In this document: piece after piece, positions 46,701 to 56,449 of the stretch
How positions within the stretch are numbered: position 1 is the stretch's first letter
How the letters are laid out: each line of letters starts with the position of its first letter
The notes under the pieces: generated by a model
Database searches by the model: none
Seen by the model: the letters and a program-made list of their open reading frames with translations, nothing else
Told to the model about the DNA's origin: nothing
Program-made: the position numbers and the translations under genes
NCBI GenBank assembly: GCA_916048095.2
Contig: OU696573.1
Coordinates: 8,712,306-8,776,305 of the forward strand
Origin: Sacculina carcini
Taxonomy: Eukaryota > Arthropoda > Thecostraca > Sacculinidae
Direction: 5' to 3'
Length of the DNA: 64,000 nucleotides

Positions 46701-49700
46701 AGACAACCAATATTAAAAATTTCTACCTGAAAACTCCATTTTCGCTCCAATATCATATGATGAACTGACAATCTGTCGGACAATTGACAACGTTCAATAT
46801 CATGTTGACAGGTGAATATCGCATCGGAATCAAGTTCAACGATGTTCATATCCCCGATTCTCCTTATCGAACCTACATATCACCGACGGACAATGACGCA
46901 CACCGGGTAGTCGTCGGTCAACTCCCTGACGGAGGGATTGTGCAGGTGAAACATAAACCTCGCCCAAAAACGTCCTTTATGAAAAATTTGTAAAAGCACT
47001 TCCGTAATTACCTACCAACACCTTCGCACTAGAAAAAATGTTGGAACCTTAAAAGAGCGCAATTTATATTCGGCGTGTATCGAAAGTTTCTTCTGCTCCT
47101 CGCGTTTTCCATTCTCAGCTGTTCAAGCGCGTTCTCAAACGGAAAACGTCTGTTGCATCCTCGAACCTCAGCGATCCATCGATTGATAGACATAACGATT
47201 TCCAAGCAGCCAGCCTAAATTATATCCAGATCGTCCTACTAAGGCTGAATCTCCTTTAATCGCATTACCATCCATATATCAATTATGAACCATTTCACTA
47301 AATTTGGTCGTGTTATCCATAAATGTAGATTTTGTGCCAAACGCCGACTCTGTTCGTTTTGTCTCTTTACACTGTTTTCAGCATAAAAATAGCATAAAAA
47401 CTGGTGCTTGGTTGTTCGACTTTAAGAACATAGTTTCAGAGTGGGCACACAGCTAAAAGCTTGCCCATCCTTATACCGCCTAGTAGCGAGGTGTGAAATT
47501 CCCCTGTGGCTGTGAAATACCACGAATGCTGCCCACAGATCCGAAAAGTATCAAGAAACGCTGTCATTTAATTGTACACATAACACACCCGGAATATTCC
47601 GTGCTTTCAGAGAGAATAGTATGTCGGGATGGTAGCCATGGCGCCGGAAATGCTATATTCACGGGGGTACATCATTATGTTCAGTTTACGGGGGACGACG
47701 ACCATCAGGCTTTATTACTATAATTTGGTTAAGTTGGACACATGCAGCCACGGGAAATTATTGTACATATACATAAACGTGTACATTAGAAATGCATACG
47801 TATACGTGCTACATGCATGCACTTGCTAGAATCACTCTTCACTTGGCTTTGGTAGTTGTTGCCCGGTTTTCAGTAGGTGAATTCGTGGTGCTTTCAGGTG
47901 GACAAGCCGATAATATTCACCGTTGACCGAGGAGGTTGCAAGGGACAGTTGATGTGTAAGACCGTATCGCCATCGGGTCAACACGATGACTGCTTTTCCC
48001 AGTACTTGGACGAAGATACGTATTCAGTGAGATTTCTACCAAAGGAGAATGGAGTTCATCAGGTGAACGCACCCTGGTCACCATGAAACTATACATGAAA
48101 CCCTCAGTTGCATTTGTTTGCATTCTCATATCTATATTCTTTCTACAGTCGAAATCGCTTAATGTCATACCCTCGGGACCTGCAAAAAAAATATGACATT
48201 ATCCTAATTATGACATTAACCGAACTGAACCTTTTTGATCATGTTTTCGCTCCAAACTTGTGTTCATAAGTCGATTTATTTTTACAAGCATCAGAAATGT
48301 ACAAAATGCGCAACAGACAAGCCATTGTCAGTAGCGGATCTAGCGTGCAATTTTTGGGGGCTGAGTATGTATGAGATTATGTATGTATTGTGCATTATGT
48401 ATGAGTGACTAGGTAATGTATGAGTGACTAGGTAATGTATGAGTGACTAGGTAATGTAGGAGTGACTAGACAAATATGTATGAATGATTAGGTAGTGTGT
48501 AAATGTCATGACTCGGGGCATTTCAGTGATATATACACACATTTACAAACACAACAATGTGCGAATATGCTTTGTCATAATGCATATATCAACAAATACT
48601 ACAGAAATATATTTTTCTTGATTTCCTTTAGTGAACCTCTTGGTTATGAGGTGTTCTTGCAAATATTTTGGGGGCTTCAACTCCCGAGCCCCCCTCTGGA
48701 TCCGCCAGTGGTCATTGTTTCATGAAGAAATCGTGATCAAAGGTTTGTTTGCGTTTGCTCAGCACGTTTTTCTCTATTTTCTCATCAATGCTACTGAACG
48801 ACTAGTGCCCAAAATCCGCAAAACTGTTTTCCAAGTAGGTGCGAATGACACCCATAGCTGCATGCGCCTCCTTCGCGGTGGGAGTGGCACGTCAATCTCA
48901 CTGGCACCATCAGCCGTCCCGTCATCATCGTCGCCTTTATCGTCTCCTTTGCCCCTCACTGCGCTGGCGATCTCAGCATCACTCAGCTCGCCGTAGCGCT
49001 CCACTTCTACATTCAACGCCTCACCCACCTGAGTAAGATTGTTCGATTTCTTGCGCTTCCGACTCCGACTTCTGACTGCTGGTCACCGCAATGTCTCGAA
49101 TTTCCTTCTCTTTCCTCCTGATTTTTCAGATTGTTCCTTGATTGCAGCCGATTTCCTTTGCAATGGTCGTTTGTTTCTAGCCAGCCTTGAGCTGGTCAAA
49201 TATTTGCAACTCATCCTGCAGTGTGAACTCAGTACGCTTTCCCATCACTGCTGCCACAATCACTATACGCAAGGAAAGAATATGTTTTTGACTGAAAGGA
49301 CAAAAAACATGGACTGGCTGACCACAAGGGTATGACAATAACCGATGTCGTTTGTATAGACAAATGTCACACGGGATCACAAAAAGTATGACTTTAACCG
49401 AACTATGACATTAACCGGTATGGCATTAAGCGGTTTCGACTGTATTTAAAAGCCGTCGAGCATGTGTGTATGTGCATATTTCTGTGTCCGCCACCGCACA
49501 TTGTATTGGTTTGTGTGTCTGTATGCCGATATTTCATGAACGTACACGTGTGCAGCGAGTGTCTGCAAAACTCATTGACGTGTGCAAGTGCGCAGAGGCG
49601 GACAAAGTGCGTAGCAAAAGGAAGCGTTTAATTATGTGCTTCGTCATTTATATCCGTGTTCCAGAAGCGCTTTTTGAGTCTATGTGTAGCTTACCAAAAT

Positions 49701-52700
49701 TGTATTTGTAATTCATGTTGATTTTTCTATTGTTTGTTTTTCACATTGATTATATCGACTGTGTCATTCAGTTTGGTGATTTCTCGAAACTACACACATA
49801 CAAACACGTACAGACATGACACGTACACACACACCGTGTGCACATTGTCTTGTGTGTGTCTGTGTGCCACGATTTCATGAACGTACACGTTGCACAGCGC
49901 TTACACACATACATATGTACACACACACACATGGCTAGGGCTATGGGCTAGCCTATGGCTATACAGTGCGCAGTGGCAGACAGAGCGCGAAGCGTATCAT
50001 TTCATCTTTCTATTAGTGTTTGTTTTTCACATTGACTCAATACACAGTGTCATTCAGTTGAGTGACCGCTCGAAAATTATCTGCGAAAAGGACGCCGGAG
50101 GCATTTTTTGAGCGGTGTGACCTTACATACACACACATACACACGCACACACACACATTCATACACTCACACAAACAAGCAAACAAAAACAAACAAACAT
50201 GTATTTGATATAGCGCCAAGTAGAGCAGAGGCGCGTGAAAGAGTAAAACTGGTGCGAACCATATAAAGGAGTATTAGCTCATAGAGGGAAAATATATGAG
50301 CCAGCAAAAATAACACACATGATAATAAAAGAGAAAACGAGTATAAAAACAGCAAAAGAAATACCTTACACATTAACATACATCACATCACACATCACAT
50401 CATACATTAACACTGGTAACCAAGAAAAACGAATATAGAGAGAACAAGATTTAGTGCTGTCGGAATGGAGGAGTTAGAGGTATGGGCAAAGATAGCAAAA
50501 ATTTGTGCAGTGCAGAAGAGAATGAGGAGTATGATTTTTGCTTCAGGACATGAGGAGGAAGTTGATTGTAAAGACGGGGAGCAGAAAAGTAGAATGACTT
50601 GGCGAACACACACACACACACACTCTCATACACATATGTGGAGGCGTGCAAGTTGCGTGGTTGGGCGGTTGTATGTCTGTGTGTATCCAAGTGTATCCTT
50701 TGTGTGTGCGTTTCGCTCGTTTGTATGCGTGTCTGGCGTGTATGCATGTCAAGTGTATGTCTGTGTGTATCCAAGTGCATCCTTTGTGTGTGCGTTTCGC
50801 TCGTTTGTATGCGTGTCTGGCGTGTATGCATGTCAAGTGTATGTCTGTGTGTATCCTTCTGTACTGGTGACCCCGACGTGATCATTCTTCGACGCCTACG
50901 AGGTTCACATCTTCCGTGAGTTTTGATTTCTTCATTTCATCTTTTTCCTTTAAATTTCTTTCTTCATTTAATTTACCATTTCATTCTTTTCTGTTCAATT
51001 TGTTCACAAATTTAACTTTCATTATGGCGAGCGAAACGCACACACAAAGGATACACTTGGATACACACAGACATACAACCGCCCAACCACGCAACTTGCA
51101 CGCCTCCACACATACAAACAACCCGTTAACAACTTTGGGAACCAGTATATTACTAAAGACCGGAAGTTTAGGCACTAAAAATTGCAAAATAAGCAGGCAA
51201 AAAAACACGATATAACAGCAAAATAGGCAAATATAGGCACTTATTAAATCCGGATCTAGTACAATATTGCCCTATGAATATATTAGCCACAAACGCCCGC
51301 ATACTCCCATACTCTGCAATATATTCACCTCGGCCAGTGTAGAATCAAAGGCAAGTGCGGTGAATGTGATCTGTGATCTATACTTAATCAAGTGCGGTGA
51401 ATGCGACTGCGACTTTTGGCCGATATTTTCACTTTTCACCATAGCGAAATTTCAGTGGTTTTCAACACAACGCACGAATTCGTATACAACAGATGACTAG
51501 CACCTAACATACTGTGTGTGGCTCTTGGCTAGGTTCAGTAAGCTGACCTAACCAAACTTGACCTAACCTGACCAACATAACCTAACCTAATCAATAACCA
51601 TACAGTACGTTATGTGTTAGCTATCTGTTGTATACGAACTCGTGCGTTGTGTTGAAAACGACTGAAATTACGCTATGGTGAAAAGTGAACATATTGGCCA
51701 CAAGCCGCAGTCGCACTCACCGCACTTGATACGTCTTTGACACTACACTAGCCGAGGTGAACATATTGCCCTATTGCAGAGTATGGGAGTATGCGGGCGT
51801 TTGTGGCTAATATGTTCATAGGGCAGTATTGTAGTACTCCCTTAAATCCGAGACAGAAATTATTACTGATCAATAGAGTTGGCAATAATATGTGATCACA
51901 TAAAAATACGTTTTCACATAAAATGCCGTTTTTAAGCGAAAAGAACATAAAATGTCATTTTAACAGAAAAATGTCTACATATATAATTTTATAGGTCGTG
52001 CTTTGAATTAATCTATCTTGTTAATAATTGTAATTACATAGATCACGGGTTCAATGTTATGATACACTCGAACACTGTATATAGGTTTGATATTAACGCC
52101 AGCAAAGATAACAATGAAAATATAGCAACGTTCCTAATAGCTTCTCAAGTCTGGACACGTAGAGCGTAGCACGGTGTACTCCTGGTTAACTAACGTATGT
52201 GTTGTGGTTGTGGTTTAATTGGTGTGATCAGATCGCTTCAAGCTAGATACACGTGTCATTGGCTTTTTGGGAAGGTAGGATCATACATGTACTTCATACT
52301 TACATTTTCGGAAATTATTCAACACAAATTCCTCAAAATGGCGTCTGTATGTACTGTATCATAACGCTCAAAGGGTTAAAGGAATTCAACGTGAAGTCGA
52401 ATTTTCCCAGAAAAATATGTCTGATGGGAAGAGAATGTTTTGCGTTGCATGTGAGAAAAACGTGTCCGCTGGTCACAAGTTGCAGCTCGATCGACACAAC
52501 AAATCGGTCGCTCACTCGAAAAGCATTATATCAACTATACATACAGAATCGAACCATGGGATCATTGAGCCTCGAAGCAAAAATCCAAAATGGTACCCTA
52601 CAATGCAGTGGCGGCGCCAGGGTTTTTCCGATGGGATGGGAGGGGGTTAAGGGAAACGTTGAGGGGGCTTGGCGAAGCATGAAGAGCTACACTCGAACGC

Positions 52701-55700
52701 TGACTACATAATATTATAATAAGGGACTGGGGCACACTGATCGAATCCTGGAACTTCAAGCTAAATTTTAGGACTTCATTTAGAGTGGTAATAAATTTTG
52801 ATTTCCATGATTAATATTATTGGGGGGACTTAGGGGGGCTCAAGCCCCCCCTTGGCGCCGCCACTGCTACAATGGCACATATTCCATAAACATTTCGAGT
52901 GTGATTTCACATGTTTCGCATGGACCCACATATTTTCCTTATCTCCCCTCAACTCCCCTCACCGGAAGATTATCTGGCGCCGCCACTGCACTCCAACATT
53001 ATCGGAAGGGCCTAATCAAGGTGAAACTTTTGCCACGTACTACGAAAATTTCGCTTCCCTGAGGGTGCCTCCCCAATGGAATGTCGGTGGTTACATGCTT
53101 AAAATGCAAATAATCTACGAAAGAATCCAAAATTCACATATTAAATGAAAATTTAATAACATATTTTGGGACTTTTGACAACATGTTTTGGCATTTTACG
53201 TCACATAATAAAAATACAAAACGCCAAAAATTATCACATAAAATTCCCATCTCTACTGATCAATTACTTTTCTAACACATAATAACCAATGTCTATACGC
53301 ATTAAAACCATTTTTTCAATGTTTTCAAAAGTCAAATTGTGCCCACGATCGTATAGCAGATAAGTGAAAATTTCTTTCAGCGTCTACAAACGTGATTAGA
53401 GCATACTAGTTTCTATCTCGTATTTAAAGTGTGGAAGAATAGTTGTATCTGAATAAGGCACAGAACCAAAATCATCCCTTTCAATGACCATATAATTCAT
53501 TTAGTTGCACAAAATCTTCATTTCATTCGAGTGCGCCTCTGAACTTCCTCTATACATCACGCCCATTTTCACCAGGAGCTTTATATCGTGCATAGTGAAC
53601 TCCAACTCTGTACATGTGGTCTCCAACAATTTCTCTTCGGCTATAGATCAACTCACGTGGGGCACCATGGAAAGTGTGATTTTATTAGCGCAAACCACTG
53701 TTGCATTGATGTGATCGGATGGAAATTCATCATTTTGCCATATGTTGAACGTTCTTCTAGCTCGTTCGTTCCCACTAGCTCCGCTCATAGACAAATTTTA
53801 CAGACAGACATTCAATAGACAACCCTCAGACGGGCAGCCATCACTGGTGAGTCGGGCTGTGGTTGTAGTTGAACAAGCACCGCCAGTGCCGGATTTAGGC
53901 ATGTGGAGGCCCCTGGGAAATATATATGTGGAGGCCCCTGGGCAATCTATGTGTGGAGGCCTACCCTGCTTGAGACGGGTGGCGAGCGAAGCCAGCCTCA
54001 GCGATGAGCGCTGTAAGCTCCACCGGGAAATCATCATTGCCGTTCCTGCCAGTAATGAATTTTGGTCATCTTAATCACCTTTGCAAGATGATCTCTACTG
54101 AATATGTACACTCGAGTATGAAAAGATTATGAAAAACAATGCCAAATAAATAGCATGCGTTTTATTACCATAAATCTAAATATGTTAGTTTGCCTTCACT
54201 CATCAGGACTCTTCACACCTGAGTCAGGTGACCTGACTATACAAACAGACCATTTTTCGAAGGTGATTAGGAAGCATGACCCACACTCTGTGCCACCAAT
54301 CTTAAAACCAAAACCAAAGTTTCTTCGTAGAATATAAACAACTATAGCGGTGTCTGTATTTACAGACCGGACACTTAACGAGACTTGGCCCTTGCAAAAT
54401 TGGTGATCAATATGTCAAAGTCACTGATTGCTTTGAATGTAGTTTTCCGTGATGAAAGATAAATCATAAATAGCAGATTTTTGTTTTATTCCCGACTCAA
54501 AAAGCTTATATTCGTTATATATTTACTCAAATTATCCAGTGCATTATTCCCACTCTGTGCCGCCAATCTTAAAATCAAAACCAAAGTTTCTTCGTAGAAT
54601 AGAAACAACTATAGCGGTATCTGTATTTACAGACCGAACAGACTGGGTCCTTTTTTGAGGCCCCCTAAAATGTGGAAGCCCCCGGGCAGGTGCCCTCTTT
54701 GCCACCCCCTAAATCCGGCCCTGAGCACCTCTGGTATGAAAAATTAGACGCATGTTGACTCCGCGCCGGATGTGTATGAAACAGTGCACAAAGGAACTCA
54801 TCGAGAGTGCATTGCAATACGTATACTCTATCTGTCGTCAAAGGGTCGAGAGTCTTCGACTCAAAAACAGTAACGTCAAGTGTTCTCTGAGTGAAACCAA
54901 ACATACAAACTCGCCCAGACATACACCCTAGAGGGGTGCCGGTGATACATTAATGCATAATAGCCAATATACGAGTTTACCATACAAAAGCCCGTCTCAG
55001 TTATGTGAAATCAAAACCAAGCCTAGCTGTATCATTTCTGATCATATTTTGTCGGTATACACATTTACTTGAAAGCCTACGATATTAATTTATATAATGT
55101 ATTTTTGGGCAAAATAGGCAATAGTTTCGAGATAACACGAACACACCCATTCGAATGTGAACACGTAGACACACACACACACACGAACACACACACAATA
55201 ATCAATCCCAAACGATTCACAGAACATTGTACTCATAAATTGTCTTGCTGTATCCAGCTCCACGTTAAGTGGAACAACGTCCACGTGCCTGGATCTCCGT
55301 TCCGCTTGAAGATCGGCAAACAAGACGCCGATCCGGCTGCTGTGCATGCATCTGGCAAAGGCATCGAGAAGGGGAGAACGGGTCACAAGAGTGACTTCCT
55401 GATAGACACATGCAGTGCTGGCACGGGAACTTTGACCATCTCCATCGATGGACCGTCAAAGGCGAGCTGAGTGTCTCAAAAGTGTCCATAACAATGTAGT
55501 GTCTTGCATCATGCACAAGTAAAACAGTATTTGTGTTAACATATGTATACATCTATCACCAGGTCGCTATGGACTGCACTGAAGCTGATGAAGGCTATAA
55601 GGTCCGCTACACACCCCTGAGTCCGGGAATTTACTACATTGACGTCAAGTACGATGGATTTCACATACCATATTCTCCTTTTAAAGTAGACGTCGATGGT

Positions 55701-56449
55701 GAGTGTCAAACCATTGTACTATAGCAGAACACACAAATATTCTCATATGGTTCGTGATAATTACAAAGTGATTTACTGTTGCTAACACTGAAACATGAAC
55801 ACATACAGGCGAGGAGCTGGCGGAGAAGGGACCGAAGGAGAGGTCGAGTGTCACGGTGGAAACTGTTCCGAAAGTGTCGCAAAAACATCATGAAGAAAAG
55901 CATGGGCCGGCGCTGCCACACTTTTCATCCGACGCTAGCAAAATCACTTCGAAAGGAATGGGTTTGAAGAAGGCGTTTATCGGAAGACAAAATCAGTTCT
56001 CCATAGACGCCGGCAGGGCAGGTTAGAACACCCATAATAAATTATTTAATAACTTTGAAATAAGCAGTAAAATTGAAAATATGGTACATAATTTGGATTA
56101 TTATAAAACGAGCGATTTTGATTTCACTTGATACAATACTTAGCTTCCAACAATGTATCCAGTCCACTCTCGCTGTGATGAACCAAGGCTCACAAACACA
56201 ACAGTCTAGCTTTCAACGCAATAGCATGAACATTAGTGACATATGTGAATTGCTTGTGTTTCAGGCCAAGATATGCTCTGGATTAGCTGCATTGGACCGA
56301 AAAATCCTTGCGAGGAAATTCACACGAAACACGTGGGACGCAACCAATATCAAGTACACTACAATGTCAAAGAACGCGGGAAGCATATACTGGTAGTGAG
56401 ATGGGGCGCAAAAGATATAACAGGTTCACCGTTTGAAATCGAGGTATAA
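40797..56449 (+). CDS. Filamin, C-terminal Ig-repeat half (fourteen exons)
   Basis: Exons: 40797-40926, 41159-41287, 42363-42536, 42723-42887, 43508-43711, 45107-45279, 45697-46002, 46249-46453, 46812-46945, 47898-48062, 55258-55461, 55563-55698, 55809-56021, 56265-56449. Phases agree throughout, giving 840 codons plus TAA. The protein is a run of about nine filamin Ig repeats. Family motifs recur: DGP/EGPSK (e.g. [14 protein letters not shown]), DGT or equivalent, and H(V/I)PGSPF-type strands. By order it matches vertebrate filamin repeats 16-24: [15 protein letters not shown] with IWTREAG (R21-like), then a hinge (exon 13) and a last repeat with [15 protein letters not shown] and [10 protein letters not shown], the dimerising repeat. 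Filamins cross-link actin and bind integrin tails and signalling proteins through these repeats. No CH actin-binding domain is visible, and exon 1 starts inside a repeat, so the 5' end is missing or distant. The eleventh intron has a GC donor. Confidence 0.93.
40929..41018. repeat. (CA)n microsatellite at a filamin splice donor
   Basis: An ACAC/ACAT tract begins three bases after the exon 1 donor (GTGCACAC), so the donor's +3 onward bases are supplied by the repeat. Confidence 0.85.
41378..41828 (-). mobile_element. hAT-like element, GGCGTAGC family
   Basis: The inverted ends are CAGTGGCTTAGC at 41378 and GCTACGCCACTG at 41828. On the minus strand it runs GGCGTAGCTAGG, GCCGCCCGGGGCGGTAC, then GGGTCAC, like the copies at 18382 and 45331. 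No matching 8-bp flanks were found. Confidence 0.65.
41829..42362. other. Filamin intron 2, remainder
   Basis: An 85-codon Lys-rich frame on the minus strand (41839-42096) is open but matches nothing I recognise; it is not called as a gene. Confidence 0.35.
43347..43464 (+). repeat. Dispersed 'ATACCC...GGGGGT' module, copy 3
   Basis: It lies in a filamin intron just before exon 5 and carries ATACCC, TGCTCAGCAGAATT, TATCGGGGGTATATATGCCC and GGATATACGCCCATGG. It again follows an ACACAC tract (43290s). Confidence 0.7.
43712..44482. other. Filamin intron 5, left part
   Basis: The frame open past exon 5 ends without filamin similarity. AT-rich DNA with no further feature. Confidence 0.5.
44483..45043. 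mobile_element. hAT-type MITE, second family, copy 3, interrupted by a SINE
   Basis: The ends are CACTGGCCGATCCAGG and TGAATCCACCACTG, with flanks TCACATGA and TCATATGA (7/8). The family's left blocks run to about 44625 and its right blocks resume near 44970. Between them sits the tRNA-derived SINE, which is therefore the younger insertion. Confidence 0.88.
44649..44943 (+). repeat. tRNA-derived SINE (Ser/Leu-like head), second copy
   Basis: It has the same head (GCCTCGTAGCCGAGTGGCTA), body and TGCGTAATTATA tail as the copy at 3835-4124. It is followed by an (ATA)n-rich tail. It is nested in a hAT MITE within a filamin intron. Confidence 0.87.
45331..45480 (+). repeat. hAT-like fragment, GGCGTAGC family
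   Basis: It starts CAGTGGCGTAGCTAGG, then GCCGCCCGAGGCGGTAC and GAGTCACAACTTTAAGGGAATT. The far end is not recognised. It begins 52 bp after filamin exon 6. Confidence 0.6.
46946..47897. other. Filamin intron 9
   Basis: It contains a 'GACGACGACCATCA' dispersed repeat copy at about 47690 and no coding sequence beyond the exon borders. Confidence 0.5.
48146..49442 (-). mobile_element. Internally deleted pogo/Tigger-like transposon
   Basis: The inverted ends are CAGTCGAAATCGCTTAATG and its near-perfect inverse CATTAAGCGGTTTCGACTG, flanked by TA at 48144-48145 and 49443-49444. Minus-strand remnants are an N-terminal [21 protein letters not shown] (CENP-B-type helix-turn-helix start, at about 49180-49245) and a C-terminal acidic piece ([13 protein letters not shown], about 48960-49000) with the catalytic middle missing. 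A hAT MITE (48329-48710) is inserted in it. The element is dead and was mobilised, if at all, in trans. Confidence 0.85.
48329..48710. mobile_element. hAT-type MITE, second family, inverted copy nested in the pogo-like element
   Basis: It runs from CAGTAGCGGATCTAG to CTGGATCCGCCAGTG, with flanks GCCATTGT and GTCATTGT (7/8). It contains four copies of a TGTATGAGTGACTAGGTAA unit (48409-48475), a tandem expansion of the family's ACCTAGTCAC block. Confidence 0.87.
49470..50110. repeat. Imperfect tandem duplication of about 350 bp
   Basis: The order GTGTGTCTGT..., ATTTCATGAACGTACACGT, GCGCAG.GGC.GACA..G, TATTGTTTGTTTTTCACATT, GTGTCATTCAGTT occurs at 49500-49790 and again at 49855-50075. No coding function was seen. 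Confidence 0.6.
50635..51114. repeat. 85-bp inverted repeat enclosing an 84-bp tandem repeat and an LTR-element-like leader
   Basis: 50635-50719 is the near-perfect inverse of 51028-51114. Inside, 50670-50860 holds 2.3 copies of an 84-bp unit. At about 50868-50886 TACTGGTGACCCCGACGTGA resembles the primer-binding leader of some insect LTR retrotransposons. It may be a rearranged LTR-element remnant; the class is uncertain. Confidence 0.55.
51253..51841. mobile_element. Long-TIR foldback element, possibly Mutator-like
   Basis: The arms (51258-51520 and 51600-51838) are inverted copies, both carrying CCACAAACGCCCGCATACTC, CCTCGGC.AGTGTAG and TTTCACTTTTCACCATAGCG. The centre has CCTAACC-type runs. 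A 9-bp direct repeat TTAAATCCG occurs at 51244-51252 and 51842-51850, the duplication length of Mutator-like elements. It has no transposase. Confidence 0.7.
52606..52866. mobile_element. hAT-type MITE, GGCGGCGCC family, best-preserved copy
   Basis: The 261-bp copy runs from CAGTGGCGGCGCCAGG to CTTGGCGCCGCCACTG. Its flanking duplication CTACAATG is perfect (52598-52605 and 52867-52874). It is nested in the hAT element at 51874-53255. Confidence 0.93.
52875..52988. repeat. One-ended fragment of the GGCGGCGCC MITE family
   Basis: It contains CATTTCGAGTGTG.TTTCACATGTTTCGC and ends TCTGGCGCCGCCACTG, matching the right half of copies at 19227 and 13687. No left terminal repeat is present. Confidence 0.75.
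53256..53883. other. Filamin intron 10, between hAT elements
   Basis: AT-rich intron DNA with no recognised repeat or coding sequence. Confidence 0.4.
53884..54723. mobile_element. Non-autonomous hAT element, CAGTGCCGGATTTAGG type
   Basis: The 840-bp element runs from CAGTGCCGGATTTAGG to CCTAAATCCGGCCCTG, with flanks AGCACCGC and AGCACCTC (7/8). A roughly 90-bp segment (CAATCTTAAAA.CAAAACC through CTGTATTTACAGACCG) is present twice, near 54297 and 54564. No transposase frame was seen. Confidence 0.88.
54724..55257. other. Filamin intron 10, right end
   Basis: It contains a short (CA)n tract at about 55168-55197 before the exon 11 acceptor. Nothing else was recognised. Confidence 0.5.

Larger units (their letters stand above)
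51874..53255 (+). mobile_element. Degraded hAT element with BED-finger remnant
   Basis: The inverted ends are TAGAGTTGGCAATAATATG and its approximate inverse CATAAAATTCCCATCTCTA. A perfect 8-bp duplication CTGATCAA lies at 51866-51873 and 53256-53263. At 52417-52560 it encodes [28 protein letters not shown], the Cys2-His zinc finger that begins many hAT transposases. The rest of the transposase is missing or scrambled, and two GGCGGCGCC MITE pieces are inserted at 52606-52988. Confidence 0.85.

Noticed and set aside
50451..50919. Cys/Val-rich and His/Thr-rich repeat proteins on both strands
   Set aside because: Translations of an 84-bp tandem repeat and a CA/GT tract; frames are open on both strands, as expected for such repeats.
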